A stretch of DNA of 5,178 nucleotides from Syntrophomonadaceae bacterium (lineage in GTDB: Bacteria; Bacillota; Syntrophomonadia; Syntrophomonadales; Syntrophomonadaceae): positions 1-5,178 of the forward strand of contig JAQUGU010000029.1 in NCBI GenBank assembly GCA_028683995.1. The letters are read 5' to 3'. Below are positions 1 through 5,178 of this stretch, one piece after another. Every line of letters begins with the position of its first letter. Position 1 is the first letter of the stretch. Under the pieces are notes generated by a model, which saw only the letters and a list, made by a program, of their open reading frames with translations, was not told the DNA's origin and did not search any database. Both the position numbers and the translations under genes were made by a program.

Positions 1-1273
1 CAATGAATTCGCGTATCTCATCGGTCTCCATATTATTAGCAATCAACTCTTCCCGGCGTGAGGTATCTATTCCATAATAGCAGGGGAATTTAGTCGGTGG
101 TGAAGCTACCACCATGTGAACCTCGCTGGCCCCAGCACGGCGCAACATCTGCACAATCTTCTTACTGGTAGTGCCTCTGACAATAGAATCATCCACCATG
201 ATTATACGCTTGCCCTGTACTACCTCATCGATAGCATTAAGTTTCAGTTGTACTCCCAGTTCCCGCATCTGCTGGGTGGGCCTGATAAATGTACGCCCGA
301 CATAGCGGTTTTTCATCAAACCTTCTTCAAAAGGCAATCCGGCCTCTTCCGCATAACCCAGGGCAGCGGAAGTCCCGGAATCAGGTACCGAAATAACCAA
401 ATCCGCTTCTATACCACATTCCCGGGCCAGTTGGCGTCCCATACTGCGACGGGCCTGGTAAACATTTATGCCGTCAATGGTACTATCCGGACGGGCAAAA
501 TAAATGTACTCAAAAATGCAATGGGCACTGCGAGGAGAGTTTATCACCTGCTGAGAGCGCATCCCTTCCTGATCAATAACCACTATTTCTCCCGGATTTA
601 CATCCCGGACAAACTCTGCTCCTATAGTATCCAGAGCAGCGGATTCGGAACACAGCACATAATTGCCATTTAAATTACCAATACACAGGGGTCTTATCCC
701 CATGGGGTCACGAACCCCTACCAGCCTGTCCTCACCCATTATTATCAGGGCAAAGGCCCCTTTCATATCTATCATGCACTTGGCCAGGGCATCTTCCATT
801 GTATCCTGAGAATAGCGGGCCAACAGGTTAGCTACTATCTCAGTGTCAGTGGTCGTCTGGAAAACTGAGCCATAGGTAGCCAAACGTTTTCTTAATTCCA
901 CGGTATTTACCAGATTGCCATTATGGGCCAGGGCTACCATACCATTAAGGTAGTGAAAAACCAGCGGTTGCGAATTTACCAGCCCACTTTCCCCGGTGGT
1001 GGAATAACGTACATGTCCTATGGCTATATGCCCTTTCAGTGCCTCCAGGTGTTGTTCATCAATAACCTCTGAAACCAGTCCCATACCTTTGTGGAGGTTT
1101 ATTCGATGGCCATCAGAGACCGCAATTCCAGTACTTTCCTGCCCCCGGTGCTGCAGGGCATAGAGCCCGTAAAAAGTCGTACGGGAGGCATCTACAGCAC
1201 TGCCCGGATTATTCAGGTAGATTCCGAAAACCCCGCATTCGTCTTTAAATTTATCCTCTATTTCATATAACAA
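1..1273 (-). CDS. purF: Amidophosphoribosyltransferase PurF (glutamine-PRPP amidotransferase), 3'-truncated by window edge
   Basis: PurF catalyses the first committed step of de novo purine synthesis: PRPP plus glutamine gives 5-phosphoribosylamine, in the cytosol. I read 424 codons; the C-terminus lies beyond the left edge (Bacillus PurF is about 476 residues). The N-terminal Ntn glutaminase domain follows a short propeptide: Cys13 in KDECGVFG should become the N-terminal nucleophile after removal of 12 residues. Also visible are GHVRYSTTG (86-94), HNGNL (117-121) and TTTDTE (140-145). The phosphoribosyltransferase domain has ARPDS (260-264), VPDSG (296-300), GRTFI (326-330) and the PRPP-binding loop IIMVDDSIVRGTTS (357-370). 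Cys252 and Cys398 match the first two ligands of the [4Fe-4S] cluster in Bacillus-type PurF; the last two would lie off-window. The start is TTG at 1273: an in-frame TAG lies ten codons upstream, and GGGGGAGG sits 7 bases before it. It is the third gene of the operon, 68 bases after purB. Identity is certain from the motifs; the exact propeptide length is inferred. Confidence 0.97.
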   Translation of the reverse strand, partial: MLYEIEDKFKDECGVFGIYLNNPGSAVDASRTTFYGLYALQHRGQESTGIAVSDGHRINLHKGMGLVSEVIDEQHLEALKGHIAIGHVRYSTTGESGLVNSQPLVFHYLNGMVALAHNGNLVNTVELRKRLATYGSVFQTTTDTEIVANLLARYSQDTMEDALAKCMIDMKGAFALIIMGEDRLVGVRDPMGIRPLCIGNLNGNYVLCSESAALDTIGAEFVRDVNPGEIVVIDQEGMRSQQVINSPRSAHCIFEYIYFARPDSTIDGINVYQARRSMGRQLARECGIEADLVISVPDSGTSAALGYAEEAGLPFEEGLMKNRYVGRTFIRPTQQMRELGVQLKLNAIDEVVQGKRIIMVDDSIVRGTTSKKIVQMLRRAGASEVHMVVASPPTKFPCYYGIDTSRREELIANNMETDEIREFI

Positions 1274-1341
1274 TTTATGGCCTCCCCCAAATTTTCTTTC
1301 CTAAAGCAATTCACCACGCGGTATGAAAAACCTCCTGTCTC

Positions 1342-2640
1342 TTAATCTTCCAAACCGCAGCGCCGGAAGATATAATCAACATTAGCGGTATATATGTCAA
1401 GATTAAAAGCCTCCTGCAGTTCCTGTGGAGAGATTTGCTGCATAATTTCCTGGTCTTTTAAAACCAGTTCCTTGAAATCCATACCTTCGCTCCAGCTTTG
1501 CATGGCATTTCGTTGTACCAGGCGGTAGGCTTCCTCCCGCAGCAGACCTTTACCGAGTAAAATCAGCATAAGTTCCTGGGAAAAGATTAACCCCCGGGTT
1601 CTGTTTATATTCTCCATCATATGGTCTTCATATATAAGCAAACCGGATACTACAGCCGTAAATTTATTTAGCATGTAGTCCAGGAGGATGCAGCTATCCG
1701 GTATAATAACTCGTTCCACCGAGGAATGGGTGAGATCGCGCTCATGCCAGAGGGCTACATTTTCCAGAGCTGCCATAGCATTGCCCCGGACTACCCGGGC
1801 CAGACCGGCTACCCTTTCGCTCATCATAGGATTGCGTTTATGGGGCATAGCTGAAGAGCCTTTCTGCCCCTGGCGAAATGGTTCCTCCACCTCTAAAATC
1901 TCGGTTCGCTGCAGGTTTCTTATTTCATTGGCCATTTTTTCCAGAGAGCCGGCGATAACTGCCAGGGTAGTCATGAATTGGGCATGGCGGTCTCGCTGTA
2001 CTATCTGGGTGGAAACGGGGCAAGGAGTTAAACCCAGCTTCTGGCATACATATTCCTCCACCCGGGGATCCAGATGGGCAAAATTACCCATGGCTCCGGA
2101 AATAGCGCCATAAGATACTATCTCCCGGGCCTGTTTCAACCTTTCCAGGTTACGCCCCAACTCATCGTGCCACAGGGCCATTTTTAATCCAAAGGTACTG
2201 GGTTCCCCATGAACACCATGGGTTCGTCCAATATTCAAGGTGTATTTATACCGTCGCGCTTTACCTGCCACCACTTCTCTTAAAGCTTGTAAACCGTTAA
2301 GGATGATATCGGCTGCATCTCGCATTTGCAAAGCCAGCCCGGTATCCAGGATATCTGAGGAGGTCATGCCTATATGAATGTACCGAGATTCTTCACCCAG
2401 GTTTTCGGCTACCGCAGTTAAAAAGGCTATGACATCGTGGTGTACTTCGGCTTCAATTTCCTGGCAGCGTTGGAGGGTAAAACTTGCCTGGTTCTTAATC
2501 TTTTTCATATCCGAGGCTGGTATTTTACCCAGAGAGGCCCAGCCCTCACAGGCGGCTATCTCAATTTTCAGCCAGTTATTAAGTTTATTCTCCTGTGACC
2601 ATATCCGCCCCATTTCCGGCAAGGTATAGCGTTCTATCAT
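1342..2640 (-). CDS. purB: Adenylosuccinate lyase PurB
   Basis: PurB is a cytosolic, homotetrameric member of the fumarase/aspartase superfamily. It acts twice in purine synthesis: SAICAR to AICAR plus fumarate, and adenylosuccinate to AMP plus fumarate. The 432-residue length matches bacterial PurB (about 430). Conserved regions appear in order: HHDVIAF (67-73, catalytic His68), GMTSSDILDT (91-100), GRTHGVHGEPSTFG (138-151, catalytic His141), and the superfamily signature GSSAMPHKRNP (261-271), which carries the catalytic Ser262/Ser263 loop and Lys268. As far as I recall, these positions agree with Bacillus subtilis numbering. The ATG overlaps the purE stop codon by one base (TAATG), and AAGGAG lies 8 bases upstream inside purE, so translation is probably coupled. 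All expected catalytic residues are present and nothing looks broken. Confidence 0.98.
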   Translation of the reverse strand: MIERYTLPEMGRIWSQENKLNNWLKIEIAACEGWASLGKIPASDMKKIKNQASFTLQRCQEIEAEVHHDVIAFLTAVAENLGEESRYIHIGMTSSDILDTGLALQMRDAADIILNGLQALREVVAGKARRYKYTLNIGRTHGVHGEPSTFGLKMALWHDELGRNLERLKQAREIVSYGAISGAMGNFAHLDPRVEEYVCQKLGLTPCPVSTQIVQRDRHAQFMTTLAVIAGSLEKMANEIRNLQRTEILEVEEPFRQGQKGSSAMPHKRNPMMSERVAGLARVVRGNAMAALENVALWHERDLTHSSVERVIIPDSCILLDYMLNKFTAVVSGLLIYEDHMMENINRTRGLIFSQELMLILLGKGLLREEAYRLVQRNAMQSWSEGMDFKELVLKDQEIMQQISPQELQEAFNLDIYTANVDYIFRRCGLED

Positions 2641-3161
2641 TAGCGATTCTCCTTGTCCTGCAGGTAAGCTTCCGGGCCTATTTCCTTCAATTTATTATCT
2701 TTACCCATTACTTCCCCGGCCATCTGCTGGCGGTGAGCCAGGAGGCGGGAACGCAAATCTTCATTACTTACCCCCAGTATTTGCAGAGCCAGCAGAGCAG
2801 CATTGGCACTGCCATTAATAGCTACAGTAGCTACGGGAATACCTCTGGGCATCTGTACTATAGAGTAAAGAGAGTCAACTCCAGATAGGGTACTGGTTTT
2901 AATAGGTACCCCGATTACCGGCATAATGGTATAGGCAGCAATCACCCCGGGCAAATGGGCCGCCCCGCCGGCACCGGCGATAATTACCTGGATACCCCTT
3001 TCTGCAGCAGTAGTTGCATAGCCGGCCGTCTGTTCTGGTAAACGATGCGCGGAACAGATAGTCATTTCATAACTTACCCCAAAACTGTCCAGCATATCAG
3101 CAGCTTCTTTCATAATGGCCAGGTCAGAATCACTTCCCATGATGATACCTACTGCAGGCAT
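2640..3161 (-). CDS. purE: N5-carboxyaminoimidazole ribonucleotide mutase, class I PurE
   Basis: Class I PurE converts N5-CAIR, made by PurK, to CAIR in the purine pathway; it is a small cytosolic octameric enzyme. The 173-residue length is typical (about 160-175). Visible motifs are GSDSD (9-13) at the phosphate/ribose site, SAHR (37-40) with the catalytic His39, the glycine-rich loop AGAGGAAHLPG (62-72), and GVPI followed by the MPRGIPVATVAI strand. The AAHLPG loop is the class I form, not the class II AIR carboxylase form. The start ATG has AAGGAGG 7 bases upstream and is the first codon after the riboswitch leader. It is the first gene of the operon and shares one base with purB. No purK follows it here, although purK often neighbours class I purE; it may be elsewhere in the genome. 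Confidence 0.97.
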   Translation of the reverse strand: MPAVGIIMGSDSDLAIMKEAADMLDSFGVSYEMTICSAHRLPEQTAGYATTAAERGIQVIIAGAGGAAHLPGVIAAYTIMPVIGVPIKTSTLSGVDSLYSIVQMPRGIPVATVAINGSANAALLALQILGVSNEDLRSRLLAHRQQMAGEVMGKDNKLKEIGPEAYLQDKENR

Positions 3162-3192
3162 TCCAACTCCTCCTTCTGGTTTAATTCAAACT

Positions 3193-3244
3193 AAAAAGCC
3201 CGGGCAAGAGGGTTCTTAACCGAAACCTCTCCGCCTGGGCTTTT
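3193..3244 (-). terminator. Riboswitch-controlled intrinsic terminator in the purE leader
   Basis: On the minus strand the 5' arm AAAAGCCCAGGCGGAGAGG pairs, with a few mismatches and bulges, with the 3' arm CCCTCTTGCCCGGGCTTTT, and a run of five T follows. The outer seven pairs (AAAGCCC with GGGCTTT) are perfect. The 5' arm is also the conserved 3' side of the upstream aptamer, so the two structures cannot form fully at the same time. This is the usual layout of a transcriptional ON switch: ligand holds the aptamer and the terminator fails. The terminator ends about 31 bases before the purE start codon. Confidence 0.88.
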
Positions 3245-3331
3245 ATCCCTATACGGTGTAGTGCTCAAATAAGCACCTGTGCCACTCGGACCAGTCCATG
3301 TCCTGCATGCGGAACCCTAGACACACTTTCG
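3221..3331 (-). promoter_or_regulatory. ykkC-family riboswitch, subtype 2b (PRPP) aptamer
   Basis: The minus strand carries the ykkC hallmark blocks in order: CTAGGGTTCCG (3320-3310), GACTGGTCCGAG (3296-3285), ACACC (3259-3255) and GGGATAAAAGCCCAGG (3249-3234). Helices I can draw: an outer closing helix CGAAA/TTTCG; P1 GTGTC/GGCAC; a short hairpin CATG-CAGGA-CATG; and P3 GTGCT/AGCAC. The sequence resembles, from memory, the Thermoanaerobacter PRPP riboswitch, including GTGTGTCTAGGGTTCCGC and AGGCGG..AGGTTTC, with different stem bases that keep pairing. Subtype 1 binds guanidine, 2a ppGpp and 2b PRPP. Placement before purE-purB-purF, and PRPP being the PurF substrate, favour 2b. The ligand assignment is inferred; family membership is seen directly. 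No tandem guanine aptamer is present between the promoter and this element. Confidence 0.9.
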
Positions 3332-3359
3332 TGTTTCTACTATATATCTTTACACCATG

Positions 3360-3388
3360 ATATTAACAAAGCTTCTTTAGCATGTCAA
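3360..3388 (-). promoter_or_regulatory. Sigma-A promoter of the purE-purB-purF operon
   Basis: On the minus strand a perfect -35 TTGACA (3388-3383) is followed by exactly 17 bases and a -10 TAATAT (3365-3360, one mismatch to TATAAT). Transcription would begin near 3353, about 20 bases before the outer helix of the aptamer. The promoter starts only 24 bases past the lipase stop codon, so the purine operon has its own strong vegetative promoter, and control should lie mainly in the riboswitch-terminator. Confidence 0.9.
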
Positions 3389-3412
3389 CTTAATAAAGGA
3401 CTAATAAGACAC

Positions 3413-4615
3413 TTATTCCTCTAATTTTCCGCCTACCCAACGAGCTACCTGGCGAGAATATAGGAATTCCAGGTGATTGACCGGAAGTGTGTCTTTAGCC
3501 CTTAAGATAGCTCCCCTTCGAGCCAGTCCATCAGTATAGAGCACACTGTCCAGGAAAACCAGCCCGTCTCCAGGCCCGCTTTCATCACCGGGAAAAGCAT
3601 TGAAGAAGTTATTCTCCCCGGCTAGCACATAAAAATCTATACCTGGTTCCAGTCCGACCGCATCCAGGCGCTCAACCAGATTTCCTCCATCAGCTATAGC
3701 CTGGTCAATACCCCGCGAGTGGCTAATCAGTCCGCTTCCCCCATAATAGGTTGTCCACCAGTCCTGCTGCAGCATGTCCGGTTCATAGGTATTATCCCAG
3801 CGGTAGAGAAGCTGGCATTGACCGGGAAAGGCCCCTTCTTTATATATAGAACGTCGACTCACCTCCACCATTGTGCCGAAGGAAAGAACTTTATCCCAGG
3901 CTAGCACCCCGTTGGATCCCGATATATATATGACGTAATTGAAAAGCGAGTTGCGGAAGGGAAAATCAAGCCCCATATTGGGCGTCCCCAGCATTACATA
4001 GCGGCGTACATCTCCCCGGTAGGGGGTCTTACTTAAACCAGATAAATAAATCCGGGCTGCTGTCCCCCCCTTGCTGTAAGCCAGCAGGTCTATCTGTTCC
4101 TTTCCGGTCACGGCACAAATACGGGAAATGGCAGCCGCTATTTGCTCCGCTTGAATAAAGTTATCCCCGTGAGTATGGGAAAAGGTAATGGTAAAGACCC
4201 GGTAACCCAGGGACACTAGTTGCTGCTGCAGTCCATCATAGCCCATGGCGTAAAGATCGGTAAAGGAATTAGCATCCAGGCCGGCACCCGGTACCAGCAG
4301 GATTGGGGTCTGATGACGGTTGCGATCCCAACCCGGAGCATAATGCAGGAGATAGTAATTGGAGGCTGGCGTAGCGGTTTGAAAACAGGCGATAATATCC
4401 AGGTCCTGGTGTTGGTTCTGGGGGCAAAAAAGTTCTTCTTTAGCCTCAAGTTTTTCCACCTGCTGTAGCTCTACCCGCTCCCAGAAACGGTTGCTATCTT
4501 TGTACTTTATCCCCACGTTTAAAAACATGTCCCGCGACAATCGCTGGTAAAAATCTTTACCTGGAGCACTCAAAAAATTGAATACCGCCGGGTTGGAACT
4601 AATCAGATCAAACAT
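3413..4615 (-). CDS. LipA-like alpha/beta-hydrolase, putative intracellular lipase/esterase
   Basis: A 400-residue alpha/beta-hydrolase resembling the EstA/LipA group (COG1075-like). Residues 1-102 are an N-terminal extension with no recognisable domain. The core starts at TPILLVPGAG (103-112), an oxyanion-loop type strand-turn. The nucleophile elbow is LLAYSKGG (177-184) with Ser181; the first Gly of GxSxG is Ala, as in the Bacillus LipA AHSMG box, but Lys replaces Met. LGTPNMG (209-215) is typical of these lipases. The likely acid is Asp350 in GDGLV, and the likely base is His381 in NHLEFLYSRQV, closely like the GHIGLLYSSQV end of Bacillus LipA. An insertion of about 85 residues (216-300), rich in aromatic residues, could form a lid. 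No signal peptide or membrane segment is seen, so it is probably cytosolic. The ATG has GGGGGA 5 bases upstream. The substrate is unknown; nothing links it functionally to the purine genes beside it. Confidence 0.85.
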   Translation of the reverse strand: MFDLISSNPAVFNFLSAPGKDFYQRLSRDMFLNVGIKYKDSNRFWERVELQQVEKLEAKEELFCPQNQHQDLDIIACFQTATPASNYYLLHYAPGWDRNRHQTPILLVPGAGLDANSFTDLYAMGYDGLQQQLVSLGYRVFTITFSHTHGDNFIQAEQIAAAISRICAVTGKEQIDLLAYSKGGTAARIYLSGLSKTPYRGDVRRYVMLGTPNMGLDFPFRNSLFNYVIYISGSNGVLAWDKVLSFGTMVEVSRRSIYKEGAFPGQCQLLYRWDNTYEPDMLQQDWWTTYYGGSGLISHSRGIDQAIADGGNLVERLDAVGLEPGIDFYVLAGENNFFNAFPGDESGPGDGLVFLDSVLYTDGLARRGAILRAKDTLPVNHLEFLYSRQVARWVGGKLEE

Positions 4616-4666
4616 TGGTATCCCCCATTTCTACTAATAAAAAGCGAATTTGATATAATAATTTAC

Positions 4667-4678
4667 GCGATCTCGCGG
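4667..4678. repeat. Short GC-rich inverted repeat in the hydrolase leader
   Basis: CGCGA-TC-TCGCG forms a perfect 5-bp inverted repeat with a 2-base centre inside an otherwise AT-rich leader. It lies 52 bases before the hydrolase start codon and downstream of the proposed promoter. It could be a small operator for a dimeric regulator; the 2-base centre is too tight for a hairpin using all five pairs. Function is not shown. Confidence 0.4.
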
Positions 4679-4746
4679 ACTTAGTGTATTTATCCGGATC
4701 TTTTTACATATGGGTATTGCATTCAGTGTCTATTCTTCCTTATTTT

Positions 4747-4755
4747 ATTATATCA
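4747..4755 (-). promoter_or_regulatory. Probable extended -10 promoter for the hydrolase gene
   Basis: The minus strand reads TGATATAAT, a perfect -10 TATAAT (4752-4747) preceded by the extended -10 TG dinucleotide at the correct distance. No good -35 is present at 16-18 bases (a TTGGCT lies 21 bases upstream, too far), which is common for extended -10 promoters. It sits just after the terminator of the upstream small gene and would give a leader of about 125 bases before the hydrolase start. Confidence 0.55.
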
Positions 4756-4777
4756 TCCATAGATTACTTCCCCAGCC

Positions 4778-4806
4778 AAAAAAAGCTCCCCGCTTGGGGA
4801 GCTTTT
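4778..4806 (-). terminator. Intrinsic terminator, strong and possibly bidirectional
   Basis: Perfect 11-bp stem AAAAGCTCCCC/GGGGAGCTTTT with a 4-base loop. On the minus strand it is followed by a run of seven T that begins within the stem. It starts one base after the stop codon of the small acidic gene and so ends that transcript. A-rich flanks on both sides would allow some activity on the plus strand too, but no plus-strand gene is seen that needs it. Confidence 0.93.
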
Positions 4807-4807
4807 C

Positions 4808-4981
4808 TTATAGTTCTTGCAACCGGGATTTTAGCTTGATAATTCCCTGGTAGAGTAAATGAGCCTCATTGCTTATATCATCATCGCTAAGGGACATTAA
4901 GAATTCAAAATCAGCTTCTTTTTCTAATTCTTCCAGCCGGGTTATCAGATCATCGGCCAGATATTTAACCAGATCCTCCAA
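4808..4981 (-). CDS. Small acidic helical protein of unknown function
   Basis: I do not recognise this family. The preferred reading is 57 residues from a TTG start at 4981, because a perfect AAAGGAGG lies 7 bases before it. The protein is strongly acidic in its first two thirds (EDLVKYLADD, EELEKEADFEF, SLSDDD), then ends in a more basic helix (IIKLKSRLQEL). It is predicted to be almost all alpha-helix, with no Cys, no signal peptide and no membrane segment. The same frame stays open upstream to another TTG at 5092, preceded at 8 bases by GGAGAG, which would give 94 residues. That 37-residue extension is Arg-rich and of different composition, so I prefer the short form, but the long form is not excluded. 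The gene is monocistronic by appearance, with a strong terminator directly after the stop. Confidence 0.65.
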   Translation of the reverse strand: MEDLVKYLADDLITRLEELEKEADFEFLMSLSDDDISNEAHLLYQGIIKLKSRLQEL

Positions 4982-5005
4982 CGCTTCTCCTCCTTTGCAA
5001 CTACG

Positions 5006-5035
5006 GTCAGGAAGGTAGGAATTAATGTTCCTGAC
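5006..5035. repeat. 8-bp perfect inverted repeat upstream of the small acidic gene
   Basis: Arms GTCAGGAA (5006-5013) and TTCCTGAC (5028-5035) are exact reverse complements separated by 14 bases. The left arm lies about 25 bases before the preferred TTG start of the small gene, so the element would be in its leader. It could be an operator for a dimeric repressor or an RNA hairpin next to the ribosome binding site. If the longer 94-residue reading is right, the repeat is inside the coding region. Confidence 0.5.
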
Positions 5036-5155
5036 TCGGGTTTCTCTGCTCTTTAACCTGGGGAATACCCTGCTTACTCTGACAACATTCAATGGTAAAT
5101 CTCTCCAAAACAGTATTTCTTCTGATTCTTACCCTAACCCCACAAGTTTATACGC

Positions 5156-5178
5156 AGGTGTCAGGGGGACGGTTCTCG
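5156..5178. repeat. Edge of a GC-rich repeat-like sequence, possibly REP/IS200-type, truncated
   Basis: The last bases read GTGTCAGGGGGACGGTTCTC. From memory, near-identical GGGGGACGGTTCTC strings recur in many Clostridia genomes, often near IS200/IS605-type or REP-associated Y1 transposase genes. The composition differs from the AT-rich sequence next to it. Only this edge is in the window, so neither a partner arm nor a transposase can be seen here. Confidence 0.4.

Noticed and set aside
116..673. 185-codon open frame on the plus strand
   Set aside because: It lies fully antisense to purF, whose frame encodes all PurF motifs; its translation has no recognisable domain and no good ribosome binding site.
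1688..2113. 141-codon open frame on the plus strand
   Set aside because: Antisense shadow of purB, low-complexity Arg/Ser/Thr-rich translation, typical of the reverse frame of a conserved gene. The other plus-strand frames at 2378-2629 and 2595-2888 are shadows of purB and purE in the same way.
3221..3360. Guanine (purine xpt-type) riboswitch in the purE leader
   Set aside because: Expected before purine genes, but the conserved three-way-junction core and paired loops are not present; the leader instead carries the ykkC blocks.
3403..3417. Inverted repeat AATAAG-ACA-CTTATT as a hydrolase terminator
   Set aside because: The stem is six AT-rich pairs with a 3-base loop and no T run follows, so it is unlikely to terminate transcription.
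3719..4468. Plus-strand frames at 3719-3904 and 4220-4468 and minus-strand frame at 4216-4449
   Set aside because: All lie within the hydrolase gene, which has a full catalytic triad in its own frame; these are out-of-frame shadows without family features.
4692..4699. 8-bp palindrome ATCCGGAT in the hydrolase leader
   Set aside because: Short perfect palindromes of this size are expected by chance and there is no second copy or flanking symmetry.

Overview
The window looks like a chromosomal piece of a low-to-mid GC Gram-positive anaerobe (Firmicutes, most likely Clostridia in the broad sense; a Syntrophomonas- or Thermoanaerobacter-like relative would fit, but no genus can be fixed from this sequence). 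The reasons are strong AGGAGG-type ribosome binding sites, TTG start codons, an iron-sulfur-type PurF with a propeptide, and a ykkC-family riboswitch in front of purine genes. All recognisable genes lie on the minus strand, so transcription runs from right to left.

From right to left. (1) 5178-4982: a mostly non-coding stretch. Its right edge carries the start of a GC-rich repeat-like sequence, cut by the window, and a perfect 8-bp inverted repeat lies just before the next gene. (2) 4981-4808: a small acidic helical protein of unknown function, ended by a textbook intrinsic terminator at 4806-4778. (3) 4615-3413: an intracellular, LipA-like alpha/beta-hydrolase (putative lipase/esterase) with its catalytic triad intact and probably its own extended -10 promoter. 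(4) 3388-3162: the control region of the purine operon. It has a near-consensus sigma-A promoter, then a ykkC subtype 2 aptamer, best matched to the PRPP class (2b), then an overlapping intrinsic terminator. (5) 3161-1: the purine operon purE-purB-purF, with purF cut by the left edge.

The purine genes and their leader form one logical unit. PRPP is the substrate of PurF, the committing enzyme of de novo purine synthesis. The riboswitch is arranged so that ligand binding should hold the 3' side of the aptamer and prevent the terminator, so that PRPP abundance turns on the operon that uses PRPP. PurE and PurB act later in the pathway (CAIR formation, then lyase steps at SAICAR and adenylosuccinate). 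The compact order purE-purB-purF lacks the purK, purC and purSQL genes that sit between these genes in the Bacillus arrangement, so those steps must be encoded elsewhere or handled differently.

Nothing here is clearly a wholly new system. The most interesting elements are the PRPP riboswitch, the possible minicistron between purB and purF, the two-start small acidic gene, and the truncated repeat at the right edge.
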